A stretch of 6,020 nt of DNA, taken from the NCBI GenBank assembly GCA_025928125.1, contig JAICKD010000230.1, positions 1 to 6,020 on the forward strand. Direction: 5' to 3'. The translations under genes were made by a program, and so were the position numbers. Shown one piece after another: positions 1-5,260 of the stretch; position 1 is the stretch's first letter; every line of letters starts with the position of its first letter. Source of the stretch: Ktedonobacterales bacterium (GTDB lineage: Bacteria; Chloroflexota; Ktedonobacteria; Ktedonobacterales; JADMIN01). The notes beneath the pieces were generated by a model. The model had not been told where the DNA came from, did not search any database, and worked only from the letters and a program-made list of their open reading frames with translations.

Positions 1-324
1 CACGATGCCCGTCAGGCGACCCAGCGCCATGCTCAGCTGCACCTGCGTGCGCATGCTGCGCTGGTTCAGCGCCTTCTGCTGCTCCGTGCAGGTCGCCAGA
101 ATCCCGGCGAGGTCCTGGTTGAGTCGGGTCGCCAGCGCGCGCGTCCGGTTGGCAGTGTCGCGGCGCTCCTGCAGGGCGCGCACCCATGCCGACATGGTCT
201 GCGAGAGCTTGCCGCTGTTGCCCGTCTGTGCTGTCTGCGCTGTCTCTGGCGATGTGGAGGTTGGAGCGGTCTCGTGCCCCTTGCGCCGGAACCAGCCACC
301 GCGCTGCTTCTTCTCATCTGTCAT
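1..324 (-). CDS. Hypothetical protein with basic N-terminus and predicted coiled/helical region (N-terminal part only)
   Basis: The 108 codons are open from the ATG at 324 to the left edge, so the C-terminus is missing. The start is set by an AGGGAGG Shine-Dalgarno sequence at 334-340, nine bases upstream. Codons favour G or C in the third position, as in a real gene. Residues 4-17 are basic and include GGWFRRKG. Residues 18-38 are a Thr/Ser/Gln/Pro-rich linker. From about residue 41 the sequence looks continuously helical and rich in Gln, Arg, Leu and Ala (for example RALQERRDTANRTRALATRL), which suggests a coiled coil or helical bundle. No signal peptide or membrane segment is visible in this part. 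I do not recognise the family. The gene is divergent from the XRE gene at 654. A weak minus-strand -10 (TATAGT, complement of 515-520) lies in the shared upstream region but lacks a good -35. Confidence 0.65.
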   Translation of the reverse strand, partial: MTDEKKQRGGWFRRKGHETAPTSTSPETAQTAQTGNSGKLSQTMSAWVRALQERRDTANRTRALATRLNQDLAGILATCTEQQKALNQRSMRTQVQLSMALGRLTGIV

Positions 325-510
325 GGTCGCGTGCCTCCCTGTTCTCTGCGGTGACGTGCCTCTCAACAATCTCGCAACACCATCCGAGGTCCGCTTGCCC
401 ACCACCTGATGGATTGCTGGCGCTTCCAGCAGAGTCTACGCGCCTGGGTTTCGCCGCCTGCTGAAGTCCGTTCAGATCAGCAATCAGATTGCCTCGTGTG
501 CTGTTTGCAT

Positions 511-574
511 CCGTACTATATCCCCCAGCTCCCCTCGTCACCGTACAAAAGCGTCCGCGTACGTATCTGTACGG
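511..574. promoter_or_regulatory. Cluster of GTAC-core motifs in the divergent intergenic region
   Basis: The gap 325-653 holds no convincing gene. Within it are CCGTAC at 511-516, CCGTAC at 541-546, the palindrome CGTACG at 558-563 and the inverted form GTACGG at 569-574. Successive GTAC cores are 30, 16 and 10 bp apart. The first overlaps a possible minus-strand -10 (515-520). A separate perfect dyad, GCAATC-A-GATTGC, lies at 480-492. This layout would suit a regulator acting between the two divergent genes, but no known operator is recognised. Confidence 0.35.
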
Positions 575-611
575 TAGATTCTCCCGCTGTGCTGACAAAA
601 TGGAATCCAAC

Positions 612-640
612 AGGGCGTTGCCCTCACTGCCAGGCTGCCT
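612..640. promoter_or_regulatory. Two dyads overlapping the XRE gene promoter (possible operators)
   Basis: AGGGC-GTT-GCCCT at 612-624 is a perfect dyad containing the -35 hexamer. AGGC-T-GCCT at 632-640 is a second perfect dyad immediately before the -10. Their centres are 18 bp apart and they share AGG...CCT ends. A short XRE-type protein is encoded directly downstream, so autorepression through these sites is a reasonable inference. Short dyads do arise by chance in GC-rich DNA. Confidence 0.4.
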
Positions 641-646
641 TATACT
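618..646 (+). promoter_or_regulatory. Sigma70-type promoter of the XRE gene, apparently giving a leaderless mRNA
   Basis: The elements are TTGCCC at 618-623, a 17-bp spacer, and TATACT at 641-646 (five of six matches to TATAAT). A start site 7-8 bases after the -10 falls at 653-654, on the first base of the ATG at 654. No Shine-Dalgarno sequence precedes that ATG or the one at 648, which agrees with leaderless translation. Confidence 0.5.
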
Positions 647-653
647 GATGACT

Positions 654-965
654 ATGAGCAAGGAGATGAACGGCGCCGCGGCGCGTAGCAGCCATCCGCT
701 GGTGGTTCTGCTGCGTGAGATTCGCGAGCGCCATCCCGAGGTGACGCTGACCGAGATCGAGGCATGCATGGGCATTCCATTCGACACGTTGCGCCATATC
801 GAGAAAGGGCGTCGTCCGCTGCCCGGCCTGCAAGACGGCCTGGGCCGCTGGATTCTCCGCCTGCTCGATTGCGTCCGCGCGACACCCGAAGAGCGCGGGA
901 TGGTTGAGACACTGCTCTCCCGCATCATCCTGATGGAGTGGAGCGAAGAGCTCGGCGACCAGTAA
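654..965 (+). CDS. Small XRE-like helix-turn-helix DNA-binding protein
   Basis: The product has 103 residues and is probably a cytoplasmic transcriptional regulator. Residues 16-27 form the first helix (LVVLLREIRERH). Residues 32-51 (LTEIEACMGIPFDTLRHIEK) match the helix-turn-helix of XRE/Cro proteins, with the Gly-Ile turn at 40-41 and the usual I-E-K-G-R-R ending at 49-54. Residues 63-100 look like further helices that could form a dimerisation or effector part. No ligand domain is visible. ATG 654 was chosen because the promoter at 618-646 would start transcription there. ATG 648 and ATG 666 are alternatives; 666 has AAGGAG directly abutting it, too close to be a normal ribosome site. The frame stays open back to 489, but that stretch contains the promoter and reads as non-coding. 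Two dyads over the promoter suggest autoregulation. It is divergent from the gene at 1-324, a likely target. The family assignment rests on the helix-turn-helix pattern alone. Confidence 0.75.
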   Translation: MSKEMNGAAARSSHPLVVLLREIRERHPEVTLTEIEACMGIPFDTLRHIEKGRRPLPGLQDGLGRWILRLLDCVRATPEERGMVETLLSRIILMEWSEELGDQ

Positions 966-1011
966 GAAGTGTCTGGTTTCTAAAGAGGGCAATGCGCGAC
1001 CCACTCTGGTT

Positions 1012-1049
1012 CCCCTCTCCCTGAAAGGGGGAGGGGTTAGGGGAGGGGG
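1012..1049 (+). repeat. Hairpin/G-quadruplex dispersed repeat, copy 1
   Basis: The 5' arm CCCCTCTCCC (1012-1021) pairs with 1027-1036 around the loop TGAAA, with one G-T wobble. The 3' arm continues into a four-run G tract at 1027-1049: G5-A-G4-TTA-G4-A-G5. It begins 47 bases after the XRE gene stop and has the same orientation as copies 2 and 3. It could act as a terminator-like structure for that gene, although it has no T-run. The rest of the 966-1233 gap shows no convincing gene or promoter. Confidence 0.8.
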
Positions 1050-1233
1050 CCGCCAGCGCAATGTGCAGGAAGGGACGGCAGATGTGGGCAACTCGTTGAA
1101 TCCCGACGGCAGGAGCGATATCGCCTGGGCATTGCGTACCTCACTGGCACAGGTCACACCAGCCGAACTGGGGTCAGCCGCCCTCGCAGACTCCTGGCAA
1201 CGCGCCTCCAACTGGCTCTGTAGCCTGGATAGC

Positions 1234-1671
1234 ATGAGCGTGAAGGGAAACACTACACCCGCCGAGCCGCCACCGTTCCCGCTGACGGGCCGCGAGTTGC
1301 GCGAGTTACAGCAAGCGATAGACCGCATCGTCGCCGCCCGGCTGAAAGCCAGCGCGCCCAGACGACCCTCCCGTCTCGAACGCCTCTACGCGCGCTCCTT
1401 CCGTCATCCGCTGCTCTCCAACGCCACCCGGCTCCGGCTGACCTTCACCGCCGCGCATCGTTCCTCGCTCGTGCTTGCGGCCATCCTGGCGCTCTCGCTG
1501 CTGCTCAACATCCTCGACCTGACGCTGATCGCCGATGCGCCGCGGCTGCTGCTCTTCGGCGCGAACCTCGCCGTCACGCTGGCCGCCGTCAGTGTCTGGA
1601 CGCTGCTCCACGCGCGTCTGCGTCGCCACGGCTGGTCGCTGCCCCACCGCCAGGTCCACCTCCGCGGCTGA
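1234..1671 (+). CDS. Small membrane protein with two C-terminal transmembrane helices, unknown function
   Basis: From ATG 1234 the product has 145 residues. Residues 1-19 are polar and Pro-rich, and 20-38 form an amphipathic helix (RELRELQQAIDRIVAARLK). Residues 42-76 are strongly basic, with PRRPSRLERLYARSFRH. Two hydrophobic helices follow at about 77-99 and 104-126, separated by a very short ADAP turn, then a basic tail (RLRRHGW). Positive charge on both outer sides predicts N-in/C-in topology with a membrane hairpin. The start is uncertain. The frame is open upstream, and GTG 1084 has a fair AAGGGA eight bases before it (195 residues); GTG 1063 is also possible. The extra segment has weaker codon bias and no recognisable features, while ATG 1234 lacks a good ribosome site. 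The gene converges on the surface-protein gene with a 66-bp gap and no clear terminator. No family recognised. Confidence 0.6.
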   Translation: MSVKGNTTPAEPPPFPLTGRELRELQQAIDRIVAARLKASAPRRPSRLERLYARSFRHPLLSNATRLRLTFTAAHRSSLVLAAILALSLLLNILDLTLIADAPRLLLFGANLAVTLAAVSVWTLLHARLRRHGWSLPHRQVHLRG

Positions 1672-1737
1672 ATGCAGCCTGAACCGATCTGCCCGCACAA
1701 GGCCGCATGCATATTTTAGGCATATGACATCGCGCCG

Positions 1738-2862
1738 CTAGAGCGTGGGCATGCCTGGCTCAGTCGGGTCATCCGGCGCGCCTTGCGGAATGTTCCATGA
1801 CATGGATGCGGCAGCGGATCCGATTGCGGCTCGTCTTCTACGTAGAAGGTATATGAGGCTTCCGGCTGCGGCTGCCAGCGCCAGAAGTCCGCCCAGTCCG
1901 AGATACAACGCCAGCCCCTCGCCACTTCCCGTCTGGGGTTTGTCAGCCACTGCCAGGACGCTTCTCGCAGTGGCGGTTGTTTCAGGGAGTGGGGTCGCCG
2001 TGGGCATGGGCGTCGTAGCGGTAGGTTTGGGCGTCGCTGCGGGAATTGGCGCGGCTGAGCCGACCATCAGATGTGGCCCGGAGGAGCTTGAAGAGACCGG
2101 AATCGCGGACGAACCAGCCCATACAAGATACCTCCCAAGTTTGGTGTTCGCAGGGATTGTGAGTGGCACACTGAAACCGCCGTTGCTGGCCGATGCCGCG
2201 TTGCCATAGCGGGCAATAGGCGTGCAGCCTTTGCAGGGAGCGATATATACCACGATCGAATTCTCCGCTGGCAGCCAGCCAGCGCCTGTCACGGTCACAG
2301 AACCGCCGGGTTCGACCGTAGTGGGTGAGACACTCACCTTTGGCACATAGGGGGAACTGGAATAAAATGCCGCATTGTCCGTGTTGCCGCCAGCAGCAGG
2401 CGTATTCGTTCCAGCAAGATAGGCGCAGATGCTCCAGTTACCCACGCTTGTTCCCGTTGGCCAGTTAAAGCTCGCCATAAAGCTTCCAGACGTGCCTTTG
2501 GCGCCGACCACAGCGGTGACGCCGGTATTCACATGGGCATGTGAGCAGAGCGCGGGGTTGGGATCGACACCGAGAATATCCTCACCCTTCACGACGCCAA
2601 GCGAGATGGTCTTGCCGTCGAGAGAAGCGCCAAATCCTCCGCCGATCACATTCACCTGCGTGCCTGCGGGTCCGCCAATGAAGGTAGTTCCGTCGGGATA
2701 CGAGAAATTACGCTGGAGTTCGATGCAGGGGGTACTACCCTGGGCGCAGATACCACTCGCGCGCGCTGGCGACGACATGAGCGTGACGCCGCCAACCAGA
2801 GCCAATGCGCAGGCAAGAATTCCGACAACCCAGTATCGTGCAAACGCTACAGGAGTTTTCAT
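1738..2862 (-). CDS. Secreted, membrane-anchored surface protein with Ig/IPT-like modules
   Basis: The product has 374 residues. Residues 1-36 are a signal peptide: a basic start, a hydrophobic core (VVGILACALALVGGV) and an ARA-type cleavage site before SGIC. Two beta-rich modules follow. The first (about 37-170) has IPT-like wording, GTQVNVIGGGFG. The second (about 173-265) starts VSVSPTTVEPGGSVTVTGAGW, typical of bacterial Ig-like or IPT/TIG repeats on surface proteins. Several Cys residues, including CKGC, may form disulfides outside the cell. Residues 270-307 are a Thr/Pro/Ala linker of cell-wall-spanning type. KPQTG at 308-312 precedes a membrane helix (317-340) and RRRR (341-344), resembling a sortase signal but with Lys for Leu and a 30-residue tail. 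Role unknown; adhesion or envelope structure is plausible. ATG 2862 is preceded by GAAGGGA at a long 13-base spacing. A good promoter lies about 120 bp upstream. Confidence 0.8.
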   Translation of the reverse strand: MKTPVAFARYWVVGILACALALVGGVTLMSSPARASGICAQGSTPCIELQRNFSYPDGTTFIGGPAGTQVNVIGGGFGASLDGKTISLGVVKGEDILGVDPNPALCSHAHVNTGVTAVVGAKGTSGSFMASFNWPTGTSVGNWSICAYLAGTNTPAAGGNTDNAAFYSSSPYVPKVSVSPTTVEPGGSVTVTGAGWLPAENSIVVYIAPCKGCTPIARYGNAASASNGGFSVPLTIPANTKLGRYLVWAGSSAIPVSSSSSGPHLMVGSAAPIPAATPKPTATTPMPTATPLPETTATARSVLAVADKPQTGSGEGLALYLGLGGLLALAAAAGSLIYLLRRRRAAIGSAAASMSWNIPQGAPDDPTEPGMPTL

Positions 2863-2983
2863 GGCAGGCGGAAAATCCCTTCTCTAACAAACATCTCCAG
2901 TTCCATACGCGTATTTATTTGCTGCTCGCCTGCCGTATGAGGCAGCGTAGGCTACTATGTTGCGGGATTGCTTTGCGGATACC

Positions 2984-3012
2984 AGTATAGTGGACAGTTG
3001 CTTCAGAGACAA
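2984..3012 (-). promoter_or_regulatory. Sigma70-type promoter of the surface-protein gene
   Basis: Read on the minus strand, TTGTCT (3012-3007), a 17-bp spacer and TATACT (2989-2984). The predicted start near 2977 gives a leader of about 115 bases. The leader contains the 10-bp palindrome ATACGCGTAT at 2905-2914, which may be an operator or chance. The -10 is identical to that of the XRE gene. Confidence 0.5.
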
Positions 3013-3115
3013 GTGAACCAATGTCATCGGGTCCCCTTCACTGCGCCGGGGCTGCCGCGCGAGGCATTTAGCCACGGCATTCATGCAGCGAACCCGCCCC
3101 ACTCGCGCTCTGGTC

Positions 3116-3158
3116 CCCCTCTCTCAGCATAAGCTGGGGGAGGGGCCAGGGGAGGGGG
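3116..3158 (+). repeat. Hairpin/G-quadruplex dispersed repeat, copy 2
   Basis: The 5' arm CCCCTCTCTCAGC (3116-3128) pairs with GCTGGGGGAGGGG (3133-3145) around the loop ATAA, over 13 bp with two G-T wobbles. The G tract 3136-3158 reads G5-A-G4-CCA-G4-A-G5. It lies between the divergent starts of the surface-protein and MBL-Rieske genes, so it cannot be a terminator for either. Upstream wording (CCCACTC...CTCTGGT) is shared with copy 1, so the repeated unit probably extends about 15-20 bases further on that side. Confidence 0.8.
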
Positions 3159-3222
3159 TCCGCTTGACGCCCTCCGCCCGGCGTCCGATACTGAGCGGGA
3201 CAGCGCGTGAGCGTATTGTGAC

Positions 3223-3250
3223 TTGTGTCTGGGATCGCAACAGGTATTAT
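3223..3250 (+). promoter_or_regulatory. Possible promoter of the MBL-Rieske gene
   Basis: TTGTGT at 3223-3228, a 16-bp spacer and TATTAT at 3245-3250 (five of six matches) would start transcription near 3257, about 60 bases before the GTG start. The -35 is weak. The dyad TGATA-TCTGG-TATCA (3260-3274) lies just past the predicted start, where a repressor could block transcription. Confidence 0.35.
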
Positions 3251-3318
3251 CCCGGTAACTGATATCTGGTATCATCGCCAGTAGCATCGTAACGGACTTC
3301 GCAAAAGGATGGTTGTGC

Positions 3319-5016
3319 GTGCGGATAACATTCATTGGTCATGCTGGACTCTTCATCGAGACACGCCACGGCAGCATACTCACCGACCCGTGGTTCAATA
3401 CCGCCTACTTCGCCTCCTGGTTCCCCTTCCCCAGCAACGAGGGTATCGACACATCGAAGATCGCCAATCCCGACTACCTCTTCGTCTCCCATCTGCACCA
3501 TGACCACTTCGATCCTGAATTCCTGCGCGAGCACGTCTCCAAAGAGACCACCGTCCTCCTGCCTGACTACCCGCTCGACCTGCTCGAACGCGGCCTGCGT
3601 GAGGTTGGCTTCACCAAATTCCTGCGCACCAAAAACGGCGTCCCCGTCACCGTAGACGGCCTGCGCCTCATGATTTCCGCCGCCGTCGCGCCCACCGATG
3701 GCCCGCTCGGCGACTCCGGCCTCAGCGTCGATGACGGCGAGGTGCGCATCTTCAACCAGAACGACTCGCGCCCGGTGGACCTCGATATGCTCGCCGACTT
3801 CGGCCCCTACGACGCCCACTTTCTCCAGTTCTCCGGCGCCATCTGGTACCCGATGGTCTACCTCTATCCCGAGAAGATGATGGACGCCCTGGGCCGCAAG
3901 AAGCGCGACAATGAGCTTGCGCGTGCGCTGCGGTTCGTCAAAGAGATCGGCGCGACGCATATCATCCCGTCCGCTGGGCCGCCCTGCTTCCTCGACGACG
4001 ACCTCTATGGCTTCAACGACTTCGACGGCGACCCGAAGAATATCTTTCCCGACCAGACGGTCTTCCTCGAATTCATGCGGTCCCAGGGCCACGAGAGCGG
4101 CCACCTGATGATTCCCGGCAGCGTCGGCACGCTCACCAAAGAGGGCTACACCGTTGAGCATCCCATGCCCGACGAGCAGGTACAGGCGATCTTCACGGAT
4201 AAACGCGGCTACCTGGACGCCTATCAGGCGCGCAAACGCGACGAGATAACGCAAATCAAGGCATCGTGGCCGCGCGGCCAGGTGGATATCCTCACCTCCC
4301 TGCGCGACTGGTTCGAGCCGCTGATGGATAAGGCTGACCTCACCGCCGCGGGCATCAACAGCCTGGTGGTGCTGGACTGCGGCGAGACGAAGCTCGTGCT
4401 GGACTTCCACACGCGCAAGGTCTATCCTTGGCAGGGCGAGGAGTACGACTACTTCTTCCGCTTCGACCCCGCCCTGATCGAGTCGCTGATCGTCCGCCAT
4501 GTCGAGGACTGGATCAACGAGCTATTCCTCTCGTGCCGCTTCCAGGCCGAGCGTAAGGGCGCCTATAACGAATACGTCTACAACTTCTTCAAGTGCCTGA
4601 GCATGGAGCGGCTGCAATACGCCGAGGGCTACTACGCCGAGAAGGCGCCCGTCCAGACGCTCTGGGAGTCCAACGGCTACCGCATCCAGCGCCGCTGTCC
4701 GCACCTGAAGGCCGACCTGACGCGCTTCGCCCACATCGAGGATGGCGTCCTCACCTGCACGCTGCACGGCTGGCAGTTCGAGCTGGAGACAGGCCGCTGC
4801 CTCACCTCCGACGACCGCCATCTCTACACGCAGAAGATCGACGCCAGCGGCGCGGTGGCCGAGGCCCGCAGCGACGGCGCGGTGACGCACGCCCCGCTGG
4901 AGCAGCCGACAACGGGGGCATCCATCCGCGACCGCTGCTACGACTGCTGGTACGACCCGAAGAAATTCCCGACGGCGAAGAAGAAAAAGGCAGTGACGGA
5001 GGAGCCTGGCGGCTAA
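3319..5016 (+). CDS. MBL-fold metallohydrolase with C-terminal Rieske [2Fe-2S] domain (CMAH-like, domain order swapped)
   Basis: The product has 565 residues and is probably a cytoplasmic metal/redox enzyme. Residues 1-230 are an UlaG/CMAH-like metallo-beta-lactamase fold: FIGHAGLFIET (5-15), the metal motif H58-x-H60-x-D62-H63, and a second ligand region N-x-N-D149-S-R-P. QFSGAIWYP (170-178) and IIPSAGPP (215-222) also recall CMP-N-acetylneuraminate hydroxylase (CMAH), as does EEYDYFFRF with the following helical region. Residues 445-500 are a Rieske domain, C460-x-H462 then 17 residues then C480-x2-H483, which should bind a [2Fe-2S] cluster. CMAH carries Rieske first; here it is last. A tail with C540-x2-C543 and four Lys follows. 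I recall a similar mycobacterial protein (Rv3818) of unknown function. The substrate is unknown; an oxygenase or hydroxylase role is inference. GTG 3319 was preferred because AAAAGGA ends nine bases before it; TTG 3313 is only three bases away. The last codons and stop lie inside the palindrome at 5004-5167. Confidence 0.85.
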   Translation: MRITFIGHAGLFIETRHGSILTDPWFNTAYFASWFPFPSNEGIDTSKIANPDYLFVSHLHHDHFDPEFLREHVSKETTVLLPDYPLDLLERGLREVGFTKFLRTKNGVPVTVDGLRLMISAAVAPTDGPLGDSGLSVDDGEVRIFNQNDSRPVDLDMLADFGPYDAHFLQFSGAIWYPMVYLYPEKMMDALGRKKRDNELARALRFVKEIGATHIIPSAGPPCFLDDDLYGFNDFDGDPKNIFPDQTVFLEFMRSQGHESGHLMIPGSVGTLTKEGYTVEHPMPDEQVQAIFTDKRGYLDAYQARKRDEITQIKASWPRGQVDILTSLRDWFEPLMDKADLTAAGINSLVVLDCGETKLVLDFHTRKVYPWQGEEYDYFFRFDPALIESLIVRHVEDWINELFLSCRFQAERKGAYNEYVYNFFKCLSMERLQYAEGYYAEKAPVQTLWESNGYRIQRRCPHLKADLTRFAHIEDGVLTCTLHGWQFELETGRCLTSDDRHLYTQKIDASGAVAEARSDGAVTHAPLEQPTTGASIRDRCYDCWYDPKKFPTAKKKKAVTEEPGG

Positions 5017-5167
5017 AGCTGCGGCTAAGGACCTTCTGGCGAAGGCCGCAAAGGCCGCCTCCGCGGCCTCCAGAGAGTGGGCAGCGGTGGATAGTCTCTG
5101 GAGCCTGCGCAGGCAGGCTTTGCGGATGCGCTTGCGCATCCCGTAGGCGCGGCTTCAGCCGCCAGTC
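5004..5167. repeat. Long in-register imperfect palindrome, REPIN/MITE-like element
   Basis: The element is symmetric about 5085.5 with no offsets. Outer arms 5005-5030 and 5141-5166 match as inverted repeats at 21 of 26 positions. Inner arms 5046-5076 and 5095-5125 match at 26 of 31, ending in the perfect 9-bp CTCCAGAGA/TCTCTGGAG stem. The two unmatched 15-base segments each form their own hairpin: CCTTC-TGGC-GAAGG (5032-5045) and GGATGCGC-TT-GCGCATCC (5124-5141). The whole could fold as a four-way cruciform. Each end is a small hairpin such as GCGGCT-TC-AGCCGC (5149-5162) preceded by GTAG (5143-5146), or TTAG on the opposite strand at the left end. That is the layout of REP sequences arranged as an inverted pair. 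It contains no gene of its own, and no target duplication is evident. It includes the final codons and stop of the MBL-Rieske gene. Confidence 0.7.
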
Positions 5168-5211
5168 GGCTATGCTACTACCTTTGCCCGCACGACGAAT
5201 AGTACCGGTTT

Positions 5212-5254
5212 CCCCTCTTCCAGCGTTAGCTGGGGGAGGGGTTAGGGGAGGGGG
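5212..5254 (+). repeat. Hairpin/G-quadruplex dispersed repeat, copy 3, overlapping a ribosome binding site
   Basis: The 5' arm CCCCTCTTCCAGC (5212-5224) pairs with GCTGGGGGAGGGG (5229-5241) around the loop GTTA, with two G-T wobbles. The G tract 5232-5254 reads G5-A-G4-TTA-G4-A-G5. Its last part (GGGGAGGGGG, 5245-5254) ends six bases before the ATG at 5261 and is the only Shine-Dalgarno-like sequence there. Confidence 0.8.
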
Positions 5255-5260
5255 CCAGCT

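Noticed and set aside
489..653. Upstream extension of the XRE protein reading frame
   Set aside because: The stretch contains a good promoter and operator-like dyads, and its translation is Pro/Arg/Cys-rich and unlike the rest of the protein.
1063..1233. Upstream extension of the two-helix membrane protein (GTG 1063 or GTG 1084)
   Set aside because: Codon bias is weaker than in the rest and no feature supports it. GTG 1084 does have a fair ribosome site, so this is only a provisional rejection.
1666..1679. Hairpin GGCTG-AATG-CAGCC at the stop of the two-helix gene as a terminator
   Set aside because: The stem is only 5 bp and overlaps the stop codon, with no following T-run. No convincing terminator is visible between the two convergent genes.
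3247..4500. Long minus-strand open frame of 417 codons opposite the MBL-Rieske gene
   Set aside because: It is antisense to a gene with clear MBL motifs. Its long Val/Glu/Ala runs are typical of the complementary reading of GC-rich codons, and it has no ribosome site or recognisable domain.
5103..5162. Serial GC-rich hairpins after the MBL-Rieske gene as separate rho-independent terminators
   Set aside because: No T-run follows any of them, and all are better explained as parts of the single 5004-5167 palindrome.
1012..5254. CRISPR array from the three similar repeats
   Set aside because: The copies are about 2 kb apart with genes between them, so they are dispersed intergenic repeats and not a repeat-spacer array.
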